Origin: Chloroflexota bacterium
Lineage (GTDB): Bacteria > Chloroflexota > Anaerolineae > Anaerolineales > Anaerolineaceae
Assembly: GCA_023406965.1 (NCBI GenBank)
Contig: JAEXTI010000086.1
Location: forward strand, 1 to 26,263
Length of the DNA: 26,263 bases
Reading direction: 5' to 3'
Part shown: positions 1 through 7,045 of the stretch, piece after piece
Numbering within the stretch: the first letter of the stretch is position 1
Layout of the letters: each line of letters begins with the position of its first letter
The notes under the pieces: model-generated
Told to the model about the DNA's origin: nothing
Seen by the model: only the letters and a program-made list of their open reading frames with translations
Databases searched by the model: none
Made by a program: the position numbers and the translations under genes

Positions 1-359
1 ATCGACAAATCCGCCGACACACTCACCCGGACCATATTCTCCCCGCCACTCACCTCAATCCCGGTCACATAAGCATGAACTCCCTTCGCGGATAAGCCAG
101 CCGTGTTTTGCGATACATAGCTCTGCGCATTTGCCCAGGTTTTATCCGTCGGTACCAGCCCACCGCTGTCTCGAAACGTGCGCTGGTTGATCTCTGCGGC
201 GGCCGCGACCGCTGCTGCATCCGCCGCCTTGGCTACCTCGGAAATTGCATAGAAATACCTTCCCAACTCGATAGCCAATGCCAGGGCCGGCACCATCACA
301 AAGCCAATGAAAACTGCCCAAAAGGTCATCGTGTACGCGCGCTGATCTCTCCTCATCAT
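1..359 (-). CDS. TadG-like pseudopilin, partial (C-terminus beyond window)
   Basis: This ORF is open to the left edge, so only the first 119 codons are present. The start codon overlaps the last base of the upstream TadE-like stop (TAATG), preceded by an AGGAAGG-type ribosome site; a second ATG follows directly. The protein begins with a short basic stretch (MRRDQRA), then a hydrophobic segment at about residues 11-32. Next comes an Ala-rich helix (AKAADAAAVAAAAE) typical of the TadG/TadE N-terminal region, where membrane proteins of Tad pilus systems start. The rest is a polar extracellular part. At the position where pilins have Glu5 it has Phe, as TadG-like proteins often lack the canonical residue. 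The likely role is a minor pilin or initiation protein working with the TadE-like product just upstream. The TadG assignment is by pattern and context. Confidence 0.8.
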   Translation of the reverse strand, partial: MMRRDQRAYTMTFWAVFIGFVMVPALALAIELGRYFYAISEVAKAADAAAVAAAAEINQRTFRDSGGLVPTDKTWANAQSYVSQNTAGLSAKGVHAYVTGIEVSGGENMVRVSVSADLS

Positions 360-769
360 TACCATCCTTCCTGTCGGAACGTCGAATCCGCCTGCACCTT
401 GAACGTATCTCCTGGCAAACCGGGGAACAATCCGGTCAGTGGCGCGAGGAAATTGGGGACCGTCCCGCTGACCTGGATTTTGAGGATACTCCCCGCCGAT
501 CCACCTGGAGCGAGCACACTTACCGAAGCGTTCTGCACAATACCGGCGTCTGAAATGGCCGACTGCGCCGCATTGGAGGCGTAGCAGGCCGGGCATTGCT
601 GCGCGACGCTGCCCATGCGCGCGCCGTGCCTGGCAGCGGCCTGAACTGCCTGCTGCGCGTACACCACCATTCCCAAATTGACGATCGCCAGCATCACCAG
701 GATCGCGATCGGCGTGGCGATCGCCGCTTCCAACATTTCCATCCCTGAACGATCTTTTAAAAAGCGCAT
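359..769 (-). CDS. TadE-like minor pilin (136 aa)
   Basis: The start MRFLKDRSG is chosen because GGAGG lies 4 bases upstream (774-778); a longer reading frame exists but has no such site. The N-terminus has a prepilin layout: basic leader, Gly at -1 and MEMLEA after it, which gives Glu at +5. A hydrophobic helix of about 22 residues follows. An Ala-rich helix (QQAVQAAARHGAR) and a CPAC motif come next. This is the TadE family pattern, a minor pilin cleaved by an A24 peptidase and needed for Tad pilus assembly. It lies between an Flp pilin gene (with a strong intercistronic hairpin) and a TadG-like gene, the usual order. The CxxC pair is worth noting as a possible disulfide. Confidence 0.86.
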   Translation of the reverse strand: MRFLKDRSGMEMLEAAIATPIAILVMLAIVNLGMVVYAQQAVQAAARHGARMGSVAQQCPACYASNAAQSAISDAGIVQNASVSVLAPGGSAGSILKIQVSGTVPNFLAPLTGLFPGLPGDTFKVQADSTFRQEGW

Positions 770-787
770 GCTTCCTCCAAAGAATTC

Positions 788-826
788 GGAGATCTGCCGG
801 CGGAGATTGCTCACCGGCAGATCTCC
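788..826 (-). repeat. 13-bp perfect hairpin between Flp pilin and tadE-like genes
   Basis: Bases 788-800 and 814-826 are perfect reverse complements (13 bp, about two-thirds G+C) around a 13-base loop. In the minus-strand mRNA the hairpin begins 8 bases after the pilin stop and ends 9 bases before the Shine-Dalgarno site of the next gene. No U-tract follows, so it is not a clear intrinsic terminator. It more likely blocks 3' exonucleases or marks a processing point that stabilises the pilin message. Confidence 0.8.
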
Positions 827-834
827 TTGAAAAA

Positions 835-981
835 CTAGATCCGGCCAGCGATGTCTTGCACCACAGCCGCGATATTGTTGCCCAGCAGGCGATAAGCGCC
901 ATAACTGACCAACACGACGACGGCGATAATCAACGCAACTTCGGTTGATTCAATGCCCTTGTTGTCCTTCAAAAATCGCAT
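835..981 (-). CDS. Flp-type major pilin (48 aa)
   Basis: This is a 48-residue ORF with a strong AAGGAGG site just upstream of ATG. The protein has a short charged leader (MRFLKDNKG), a Gly at the cleavage position, then IESTEV, which puts Glu at +5. A hydrophobic helix of about 20 residues and a short polar tail follow. Length and layout match Flp pilins, the main subunits of Tad pili; the usual Tyr at +6 is Val. It lies directly downstream of two A24 prepilin peptidase genes that would cleave it, and upstream of a TadE/TadG-like pair. A 13-bp hairpin follows the stop. It shares the MRFLKD leader with the adjacent TadE-like protein, so the same peptidase may handle both. Confidence 0.88.
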   Translation of the reverse strand: MRFLKDNKGIESTEVALIIAVVVLVSYGAYRLLGNNIAAVVQDIAGRI

Positions 982-998
982 AGCAGTTTTCCTCCTTT

Positions 999-1523
999 CT
1001 ACAGAATTTTCAACACCAGCTGATCCAGCGTAAACAATGCTGCACCCGCGAAGATGGCGACGACAAATGGAATTTCCTTTCGATGCAGCAACAGCGCCGC
1101 CAGCCCTTGTATTCCGCCGGCAAGTGCGATCAAGACAAATACGACCGGCTGCTGGATCGTCAAGCAAATCACGAAAAGCAGCTTTGCGTCGGCCCCGCCC
1201 ATCGCGCCAAAATCCCACAATAGCCAGATCGTAAGCAGGATGATGATCTGGACGAAAGCCGCCGGATCGAAAATTACCGCAAAGGCAGCAATCACTCCCG
1301 CGAAGAGCAGCCGTCGTTGGCGGGGTTCCAGATCCGCAATCAGAATAAGAGCTGCTGCAAATCCTACAGATACCCATGCCCCATGCACTAGCAGCGCGTA
1401 GATTCCTGCCAGGGCTAACGGGATTAAAGTGAGCTTCGCTGGCAGTTCCCGGTAACGCAGATCGTAGATCATCGAGACCAGCAGCCAGATGAGTAATGGA
1501 AGAAGAAACAGGAGTTTGCCCAT
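999..1523 (-). CDS. A24-family prepilin peptidase, second copy (TadV/CpaA-like, 174 aa)
   Basis: This is an integral membrane aspartyl protease of the A24 family. Asp21 lies in YDLRYRELP after the first span, and Asp112 lies in GGADAKL, the GxGD-type motif. About six hydrophobic segments are visible. The length (174 aa) matches stand-alone CpaA/TadV peptidases, which lack the N-methyltransferase domain of classic PilD enzymes. The predicted role is cleavage of Flp, TadE and TadG-like prepilins at the cytoplasmic face of the membrane. The start is just downstream of the other peptidase gene (3-base gap) with an AGGGTAGGAA ribosome site. Its nearest potential substrate is the Flp pilin gene 17 bases downstream. 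Confidence 0.9.
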   Translation of the reverse strand: MGKLLFLLPLLIWLLVSMIYDLRYRELPAKLTLIPLALAGIYALLVHGAWVSVGFAAALILIADLEPRQRRLLFAGVIAAFAVIFDPAAFVQIIILLTIWLLWDFGAMGGADAKLLFVICLTIQQPVVFVLIALAGGIQGLAALLLHRKEIPFVVAIFAGAALFTLDQLVLKIL

Positions 1524-1526
1524 TTC

Positions 1527-2081
1527 CTACCCTGACGAAACCAGTCTTAATACAGCGGACAGCAAGAGCAGCGGCAGCCCGGGGAATTGATGAACGCGCA
1601 GCTTTCGTTCCCGCATCAGGCTTACCAGACTGGCAATCACAGCGACAAAGGCGTGAACGAGTAGAACGGCGATCACCAGGCGCATATCCGGCCAGATCAG
1701 TGTCAACGTGATGGCGGTAACCGCATCCGCCCCACCCCAACAGCGCAATTCCCAAGCCGCCCAAAAGGCGACAATTGCTATCGCTCCAACCGGATTGCGA
1801 GTTGCCGCCGCGTAGAGACAGGCCAAGAGCCAGGGAATCCAGAAGAAAATCGTATCCACACGCAGTTCGCTCAATTTCGCCAGGCGTTGGCGCTCGCTTG
1901 CCAGGGCAACTATTCCGGTCAAGAAAGACAGTTGCCAATCACCCGCGACAGCTTGGTATATAGACGCGCAAATCAATGGAATGACCACCCAGGCGGTATG
2001 CGGTACTTCTCGTTTGCGCAAATCGAACCAGGAAACCAGCGCCAGCCAGATAAAAATCAACCCTAAGAAGAAGACATCCAT
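1527..2081 (-). CDS. A24-family prepilin peptidase, first copy (TadV/CpaA-like, 184 aa)
   Basis: This is an A24-type membrane aspartyl protease. Asp20 lies in SWFDLRKREVP and Asp119 in GGADA, the two catalytic aspartates of the family. Several hydrophobic spans separate them. It differs clearly from its neighbour at 999-1523 (for example in the loop between the first spans), so the two are diverged paralogs rather than a recent duplication. It has no methyltransferase domain. Only a weak AGGG site precedes the ATG, and the gene starts 9 bases after the lytic transglycosylase gene, so coupled translation is likely. Having two peptidases suggests that different prepilin sets are processed, the non-canonical pilins versus the canonical Flp/TadE proteins (inference). 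Confidence 0.9.
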   Translation of the reverse strand: MDVFFLGLIFIWLALVSWFDLRKREVPHTAWVVIPLICASIYQAVAGDWQLSFLTGIVALASERQRLAKLSELRVDTIFFWIPWLLACLYAAATRNPVGAIAIVAFWAAWELRCWGGADAVTAITLTLIWPDMRLVIAVLLVHAFVAVIASLVSLMRERKLRVHQFPGLPLLLLSAVLRLVSSG

Positions 2082-2090
2082 TTCGATACC

Positions 2091-3032
2091 CTATGGCGCT
2101 ATATATTCTTCAACCCGGCGGACATAGGTCTGCCCACTGTAGCAGCCCTGCGGCAAACCGGATGCGATGACCGGCCAGTTGATGGGATTTCCCGATCTAC
2201 GCAGCGCCTGGTACATACAGCCTGATCCGCTGTGATAATTCGCCAGTGTGAAGCGCCAAAAATCTTCATAACTCATCAAGGATGCGGGGGGCTTTCCGGT
2301 GGCAATGCGAATCACCCGGGCAGACTGGCTGCAACTGGCCGCAAGCGTTTCAGCCAGCAGTTCCACCGCCCGCGCTCCTTTGCTCGCGTCGATGCCACCA
2401 ATGCAAGACGGGCAAGTCACGTCCAACGAGCCTAACACCCACCCGCGCAGCATGGCGCGGTTATCGTCCGATAGCGCCGGGTAGGCCTTCCCGCATTCCC
2501 CTTCCCCAAATACCTGCGCACAGACTCGCATGTAGGTATTTGGACGATAGGATAAGAGCATATCCGCGCCTGAAGCAGTCATCTGTCCGAGACCAATCTC
2601 CCCTTTCATCCAATCCCCTGCCGGCCAGAACTGCGATTCGGCCGCGATCATCCCTTTCAGCAGATAAGGAGGCACATTGCTGGCGGCAGCAGATGCGAGT
2701 ATCGTCTGGTCGTATTGGTTCTGCCAGCGCAGCATCTCAGGATATGCTACTTCGAGGCCGCAACCATTGGGCGAACCATCTGGGTAAATGCCACCCGCGG
2801 GACAGGCAGATCCATCCACGAAACCTCTTTGCAGCAGGTAACCTGCCAGAAGATCGTAACGGTTCTGCGTCGCAAGATCACTTAATTCGATGTCAACGCG
2901 CAGCCAATCAGGAGTTTGTTCAGGCGCAACTCCGTACGATTCTGCGCATGGCATACCAGTAGTTACAGGCGACGGACTTGCGGCGCAGAGAAACAGTATA
3001 GAAAGAAGCGGTAAAAGGAAATAGCGCATCAT
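2091..3032 (-). CDS. Secreted lytic transglycosylase (SLT/VirB1-like, 313 aa)
   Basis: The start is placed at MMRYFLLPLL because its ATG overlaps the upstream TGA (ATGA); the longer frame extends into the preceding gene. Residues 1-18 are a signal peptide. The C-terminal half carries the family-1 lytic transglycosylase pattern: Glu132 in AAESQF as catalytic acid, GLGQMT at 147-152, and ANYHSGSG near 264. At least ten cysteines outside the signal peptide suggest an exported, disulfide-rich protein. Such enzymes cleave glycan strands to open the peptidoglycan for secretion machines, and VirB1 does this in type IV secretion. Here it follows an Ig-like secreted protein and precedes the peptidases, so it probably makes room in the wall for the filament. 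Catalytic assignments are by motif. Confidence 0.86.
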   Translation of the reverse strand: MMRYFLLPLLSILFLCAASPSPVTTGMPCAESYGVAPEQTPDWLRVDIELSDLATQNRYDLLAGYLLQRGFVDGSACPAGGIYPDGSPNGCGLEVAYPEMLRWQNQYDQTILASAAASNVPPYLLKGMIAAESQFWPAGDWMKGEIGLGQMTASGADMLLSYRPNTYMRVCAQVFGEGECGKAYPALSDDNRAMLRGWVLGSLDVTCPSCIGGIDASKGARAVELLAETLAASCSQSARVIRIATGKPPASLMSYEDFWRFTLANYHSGSGCMYQALRRSGNPINWPVIASGLPQGCYSGQTYVRRVEEYIAP

Positions 3033-4696
3033 GGCCTGCCGTGAACGGGATACCAGGCGACATCCCAACTGACGCTGGCAGTCCGGTACATCGCACCGGC
3101 TGCGTCCGTGATCACCCCCCACGCCGTCCAGGTTCCCTCTTCGGCAGTGCCGAAATTCGGGTCATTGGTGGACAGCGGCGTAATTGTCCACGTGCTGCCG
3201 CTCTGCAGGTACAGGGTTTCCAATCCAGAAGGAGCGCGGACGTGGATAATGGTGGTATATGCTGGCGTTCCACCTGAGGCTGTTCCATTCAATGTCTGAG
3301 CCGGTTGGCCAAGGTTTGAGGCAAAGAGAAGCAGCCTGGCATGAACAGCCGATATTGTTCCGCTGAGTGGAGTCAGCACATACACCCGGATCGAATCACT
3401 GGCTGCCGATCCAAGAGCATTCGTACACACCACGGTGTACTCGTAAGCGGTACCCGAAGGCACATTCACTTCGGCACGCGAACCAGAAAGACCGGAGGAA
3501 CCGGCCAGTCTGGAAGAGCCATTGCACTGAACGGCATTCATGCTTGTCCAAGTGACCGTGTACGATGCTGGCCCCGGAATGGTCACATCTGGCCCATCCG
3601 TGCCATCCAATTTCACATCAACCACCGGAGCAGCATACACAACCGTTCGCTTTGTATCGGATGCAGTTGCTCCAGCGGCATTGGTGCAGGTGACGGTATA
3701 GTCGTACACGCCGGCAGGCAGAGATACTTCCACTCTTGAGCCACTCAAGCCCGACCAACCGCTAAAACGATTCGAACCGGTGCAGGAAACCGCGTTGCTG
3801 CTGGTCCAGGTAGCCGTGTAGCTGGCCGGTGCGGTCAGACTTGCCGGAGCGGAGACAGTCACGGTTGGTGCAGAGAGCACATTGACTGTCACGCTGTCAA
3901 CCGCGCTGCCCGCCGGATTCGTGCAGGTGATCGTGTATGTATACGAGCCAGAAGTAATGCCGGAAAAAGCTTGCGATCCATTGGTGGCCTGCGCACCGCT
4001 CCAGCTATTTGAGGCGCTGCAGGAAGCCGCGTTGGTGCTGGTCCAGGTCAGGTTATAGCTGGCGGGACCAGCCAGGTTGAGCGGCCCGTTAGAATTATTG
4101 ACTCTCAGGTCAACGGTTGGAGCCGGTGTGGTGCGATAAACCGTGGTCACCGCACGCACGTCCACATATCCCCCGGAAGCGGATATTGACCAGGTGCAAT
4201 CGCCGGCGGTCGGCACATTCCAGGCGGGGTTAGGGAGATTATTAAAACCTGGCACGCTCTGGTTGGCGATGTACAAATCGTCACTAAAAATAATCTGGCC
4301 GCATGCGCGGACGGTAACCGTACCTACCCGGTCATCACCGCTATAGGCAGCCTGAATGTTAAAAGTGCTCAAATAGGTGAAATTACCGGAAATCGAGCTG
4401 CCGCTCTGAATGCGTGTTACCTGTTCGGTGCAGCCGCCCGTGCAGCTTGCGCCACCTTCTGCTGGCGGCAACGAAGTATTATCCCGATGAAACAGATTCA
4501 CATAGGCAACGGATCCGTTCCACTGGATATACCTGCTCTCCTGATCATACGTCCGCCCATTTCGCAAATATTCCGGGAAGATCGCCGCGGAAGCGATACG
4601 CACTCCGCAAAGAAGGAATGCCAGGAATAAGCTGATTGCAACAACTGATCGCCACTTTGCATGACGAGTTCCTATCCACACAGACAAATACTTCAA
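3029..4696 (-). CDS. Secreted protein with three Ig-like repeats (555 aa), possible adhesin or pilus-tip protein
   Basis: The start codon is TTG and overlaps the previous stop (TTGA); AGGAG lies 7 bases upstream. Residues 16-38 are a signal peptide ending in an Ala-rich site. An N-terminal domain (about 40-190) has four cysteines, including two in SCTGGC. Then come three similar Ig-like repeats at about 192-274, 277-355 and 357-441. Each has a TWTSxNA(A/V)xC motif and a (T/V)CTNxxG motif, with the two cysteines 32-33 residues apart (226/258, 305/337, 391/424), fitting one disulfide per repeat. A fourth, Cys-free Thr/Gly-rich domain ends the protein. I see no sortase motif or membrane anchor at the C-terminus. 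Position after TadE/TadG-like genes suggests a filament-associated or tip adhesin. The function is not known. Confidence 0.83.
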   Translation of the reverse strand: MKYLSVWIGTRHAKWRSVVAISLFLAFLLCGVRIASAAIFPEYLRNGRTYDQESRYIQWNGSVAYVNLFHRDNTSLPPAEGGASCTGGCTEQVTRIQSGSSISGNFTYLSTFNIQAAYSGDDRVGTVTVRACGQIIFSDDLYIANQSVPGFNNLPNPAWNVPTAGDCTWSISASGGYVDVRAVTTVYRTTPAPTVDLRVNNSNGPLNLAGPASYNLTWTSTNAASCSASNSWSGAQATNGSQAFSGITSGSYTYTITCTNPAGSAVDSVTVNVLSAPTVTVSAPASLTAPASYTATWTSSNAVSCTGSNRFSGWSGLSGSRVEVSLPAGVYDYTVTCTNAAGATASDTKRTVVYAAPVVDVKLDGTDGPDVTIPGPASYTVTWTSMNAVQCNGSSRLAGSSGLSGSRAEVNVPSGTAYEYTVVCTNALGSAASDSIRVYVLTPLSGTISAVHARLLLFASNLGQPAQTLNGTASGGTPAYTTIIHVRAPSGLETLYLQSGSTWTITPLSTNDPNFGTAEEGTWTAWGVITDAAGAMYRTASVSWDVAWYPVHGRP

Positions 4697-5193
4697 TGCG
4701 CCACTCCTGCGGCCGCGAAAACGCGCACCGTCTTTTCGTTCAGGTTCAGCATGTCCAGCATTAACCAGTTGACAGGCACTTCGAGATAAACCCCAACGGC
4801 CGGTTCGCTGCTATTCCAATTCCCCGCGCCGCTGGCCAGGCGGACCGGCCGCGGTGGGTAACCAGCAATCGACCCACCGCCGGGATCCGGCAGCACGCGT
4901 ACATCCACGACATACCCCGCAATCTCCCGGCTGCTCATAGCAGAAACAATCACCGACTGCGCTTGCGCACTGGATTGATCTGGATCAAGCCGGACATTAC
5001 CATCCACCATAAAGGATGACCAGTCTCTTCCACGCGACGAGCCGGCCATGGCAGCCTCTTGCGCAACGCCGTATGCCCAATTTCGCGCAGCATACAGCCG
5101 GTAGATATCCACCAGACCGGATGCCAGGGCGATAAACACCAACATTCCCAAGAATCCCCATACTACGGATTGAGCACGCCTGTCTCGGATCAT
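4693..5193 (-). CDS. TadG/TadE-like minor pilin (166 aa)
   Basis: The start MIRDRRAQ is chosen because its ATG overlaps the upstream TGA (ATGA). The N-terminus has a short basic leader, Ala at the presumed -1, then QSVVWGFLG, with Trp where Glu5 is expected. A hydrophobic helix of about 20 residues follows, and then AARNWAYGVAQEAAMAGSSRG, a TadE/TadG-type helix. The remainder is a polar, probably extracellular domain. It is shorter than typical TadG proteins and lacks a von Willebrand domain. It pairs with the TadE-like gene directly upstream, just as the partial TadG-like gene at the left edge pairs with its own TadE. The likely role is a minor pilin or pilus assembly factor. Confidence 0.82.
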   Translation of the reverse strand: MIRDRRAQSVVWGFLGMLVFIALASGLVDIYRLYAARNWAYGVAQEAAMAGSSRGRDWSSFMVDGNVRLDPDQSSAQAQSVIVSAMSSREIAGYVVDVRVLPDPGGGSIAGYPPRPVRLASGAGNWNSSEPAVGVYLEVPVNWLMLDMLNLNEKTVRVFAAAGVAH

Positions 5194-5633
5194 GGATACC
5201 GCTCCACAATTCCCCAATGCCGGACGTGGATCGTGACTGCCGAATCGGACAGAAAAGGGATATCGGCCTGAAACGGGACGGCCGCCTCGATGATAAAGCC
5301 GGTTCCGAATGGGCTGCCGGAAAGCCAGGCAGAGCTACGCGGCGTGTTGCTGGTGTCAAATACCTGCATAGTGACTGGTGGTTGCGTGCCCATCACATTC
5401 TGATTGACCGACTGCTGCACCAGATTTGTCGCAAACCCCCACTGCGCCGGGTCCAACGACAATGCGCGCGTGGCCGCGCCGGTTCCGCTGTCGAGCGCCT
5501 GGCGGATGGCTACGCCCCGGCTCAGCTCGATTCCACCGAAGATCAGCAAGCCGAAAAGGATCACGACCAGCAGCGCTTCCACCGCTACCTGCCCTGCCCG
5601 CCAGGATTTATTCACCGATTTGCACATTGACAT
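5190..5633 (-). CDS. TadE-like minor pilin (147 aa)
   Basis: The sequence begins MSMCKSVNKSWRAG, then QVAVEALLVVIL, giving Gly at -1, Glu at +5 and a hydrophobic helix, the TadE prepilin pattern. The next helix (SRGVAIRQALDSGTGAATRA) is typical of the family. A polar C-terminal domain follows. The gene overlaps the upstream Flp pilin by 26 bases and I see only a weak ribosome site, so translation is probably coupled. A second in-frame ATG two codons later is equally possible as the start. It ends with an ATGA overlap with the TadG-like gene. It is predicted to be processed by the A24 peptidases and to help assemble the pilus. Confidence 0.86.
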   Translation of the reverse strand: MSMCKSVNKSWRAGQVAVEALLVVILFGLLIFGGIELSRGVAIRQALDSGTGAATRALSLDPAQWGFATNLVQQSVNQNVMGTQPPVTMQVFDTSNTPRSSAWLSGSPFGTGFIIEAAVPFQADIPFLSDSAVTIHVRHWGIVERYP

Positions 5634-5754
5634 CGTTGAACTTGGCCTGCAGGGTCACAAAGATTTGCCATAATGCGCCGCCAACCAGCCCGATAAAAAT
5701 TGCCAGGATGACGATATATTCCACGACGCTTTGCGCCTGACGATCATGCAACAT
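5608..5754 (-). CDS. Flp-type pilin (48 aa)
   Basis: This is a 48-residue protein starting at MLHDRQAQ with an AAGGAG site 5 bases upstream (5760-5765). The sequence AQSVVEYIVILAIFIG is the classic Flp signature (Glu5-Tyr6 if cleavage is after Ala7). The hydrophobic helix is followed by a short polar tail. Length is normal for Flp pilins. It follows two tandem non-canonical pilins that have Gln-Phe in place of Glu-Tyr, and it is separated from them by a 13-bp hairpin. It may be the major pilin of the first structural set or a minor subunit beside the duplicated pair. Confidence 0.88.
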   Translation of the reverse strand: MLHDRQAQSVVEYIVILAIFIGLVGGALWQIFVTLQAKFNDVNVQIGE

Positions 5755-5765
5755 AAGCACTCCTT

Positions 5766-5798
5766 GGTTGAGGGGGAAAGCGACCTTCCCCCTCAACC
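5766..5798 (-). repeat. 13-bp perfect hairpin between tandem pilins and Flp gene
   Basis: Bases 5766-5778 pair perfectly with 5786-5798 around a 7-base loop. In the minus-strand mRNA the structure starts 17 bases after the stop of the second tandem pilin and ends directly against the Shine-Dalgarno site (5760-5765) of the next pilin. It has a G-rich/C-rich stem and no U-tract. It could stabilise the upstream pilin message, slow polymerase, or modulate ribosome access to the next gene. Confidence 0.82.
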
Positions 5799-5815
5799 GT
5801 CACTACAGGTTAAGA

Positions 5816-5986
5816 TTAGGGATGGGGGGTTGGAACAGTCATGCTATTGATCCAATTCACCACATTTGTTCCCTGACCGCCGATATCGGTTCGGATAGCC
5901 CATGCTGCCGCCGCGCCCAACACAAAGATGAAGGCGAACACGACACCAAACTGTGGAATTGCCGAAGCGCGTTTATCGGAAAGCAA
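5816..5986 (-). CDS. Non-canonical Flp-like pilin, second tandem copy (56 aa)
   Basis: The start is a TTG preceded by an AAGGAGGAGG-type site. It gives MLSDKRASAIPQF, which lines up without gaps with the tandem copy upstream (MLFDKKASEIPQF). By my count the two share about 36 of 56 residues. The protein has a charged leader, a hydrophobic helix of about 20 residues (GVVFAFIFVLGAAAAWAI), a short loop and the conserved tail WINSMTVPTPHP. Where Flp pilins have Glu5-Tyr6, this has Gln-Phe with Pro before it. It lies in the pilin position of the operon, after TadB/TadC and before Flp/TadE. It probably is a filament subunit, but whether the A24 peptidases cleave it is open. Confidence 0.78.
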   Translation of the reverse strand: MLSDKRASAIPQFGVVFAFIFVLGAAAAWAIRTDIGGQGTNVVNWINSMTVPTPHP

Positions 5987-6003
5987 AGCCTCCTCCTTTA
6001 TTT

Positions 6004-6174
6004 CTAGGGATGGGCTGCCGGTACGGCAATGCTGTTGATCCAGGTGGCGACGCTGCCGCCCTGGGTGCCAATATTGGTGAGGATGCCCCACACTGCCGCG
6101 GCGCCGAGCACCACGACGATCGCCAGCACAACCACAAACTGCGGAATTTCCGATGCTTTCTTATCAAACAACAT
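6004..6174 (-). CDS. Non-canonical Flp-like pilin, first tandem copy (56 aa)
   Basis: It starts at MLFDKKASEIPQF with AAGGAG just upstream. It is a small protein with a charged leader, one hydrophobic helix (VVVLAIVVVLGAAAVWGIL) and a polar tail (TWINSIAVPAAHP). It is a tandem paralog of the gene 17 bases downstream. It has Gln-Phe in place of the Glu5-Tyr6 of Flp pilins (IPQF against VVEY in the Flp gene nearby) and Pro at +4. It directly follows the second TadB/TadC pair, the expected place for a major pilin. The family assignment is from size, hydrophobic pattern and context rather than from a canonical motif. It could instead be a small membrane accessory protein. Confidence 0.78.
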   Translation of the reverse strand: MLFDKKASEIPQFVVVLAIVVVLGAAAVWGILTNIGTQGGSVATWINSIAVPAAHP

Positions 6175-6202
6175 ACTTTTCTCCTTGAATTGAGTAGGGT
6201 GA

Positions 6203-7045
6203 TCAGAAACCGCCGCCAATCGCAGTCCCCGCGAGCGTGGACAGAATGCGATCGACTAACGGGTAAAACAACAGGATAACGATAGGGCCAAGCAGAAACG
6301 GCATGGCCAGGAGCGTGATCCGGGTAGGCATCTGCTGCATCTGTTCTTCCACCTGCCCGGCGATCTCTTCATTCAATTCTTCGATTGAGTTGGCGATGGC
6401 CTGATCGACCCCGATCATGCCGCTGGATTGCTGCGCCGACTGCACCCGCTGCGACACGCGCATCAAATGCAGCGATTTCAAGTCATTGGCAAGCAACTGC
6501 AAGACGTCCAGACCGCTCTTGGCCGACCCTCCGGACATACGCCGCTGCAGCGCGCGATACACCGGTGAAGTCTCCCCGGTTGTTCTGGCAATGTTTTCCA
6601 GGCCCAACAGCAGCGAGCCGGCCAGGCTCATGTGCAAGCGGATGTCTACCAGCAGCTGGCGCACGTGCGCGATCAGGAAACGCCGGCGCTGATACATCAG
6701 GTATCGCTTGGCCAGCCAAACCAGGCCGGGCAGCATCAGTAAGGCCATTTTTACGCCAGGGAGATAGGATCCGAGCGTTACAAACAGGATCAAAGCCAGC
6801 AATGCGCTCGCGGCGTAGAGACTGGTCCAGGGAATACTGGTCAGCCCATAAACCTCATCAAGTGTGTTTTGTTCGCTTTTTTCTTTTTCGCTGGTCAAAC
6901 CAAGGGCCGCCAGGCGGCCAGGTTTTCGCAGCATCGCATGAGTCAACCTCCTTCCAAACAGAACCATCATGGATAGCGTCGTGTTCGCAATTAAGCCCAC
7001 ACCCATTGCAAACGAGAAGCCGACCAGAAGCGGATAGCCGTCCAC
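6203..7045 (-). CDS. TadC-like inner-membrane platform protein, second set (280 aa)
   Basis: The start codon is GTG, with GGAGG 7 bases upstream, and overlaps the upstream TAG by one base. Hydrophobic segments lie near the N-terminus, at about 78-112, and at about 245-272. Between them is a cytoplasmic helical region resembling the T2SS-F domain (HVRQLLVDIRLHMSLAGSLL, then GVDQAIANSIEELNEEIAG). Size and position after a TadB-like gene match TadC, a polytopic protein that couples the CpaF ATPase to pilin insertion. It is clearly different from the other TadC at 13090-13950. It directly precedes the two tandem non-canonical pilins, suggesting it belongs to their assembly platform. Confidence 0.8.
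   Translation of the reverse strand: MDGYPLLVGFSFAMGVGLIANTTLSMMVLFGRRLTHAMLRKPGRLAALGLTSEKEKSEQNTLDEVYGLTSIPWTSLYAASALLALILFVTLGSYLPGVKMALLMLPGLVWLAKRYLMYQRRRFLIAHVRQLLVDIRLHMSLAGSLLLGLENIARTTGETSPVYRALQRRMSGGSAKSGLDVLQLLANDLKSLHLMRVSQRVQSAQQSSGMIGVDQAIANSIEELNEEIAGQVEEQMQQMPTRITLLAMPFLLGPIVILLFYPLVDRILSTLAGTAIGGGF

Noticed and set aside
835..1938. Long minus-strand ORF of 367 codons covering both peptidase genes
   Set aside because: It is a shadow frame of the two A24 peptidase genes; only its last 48 codons, the Flp pilin, have a ribosome site and a recognisable product.
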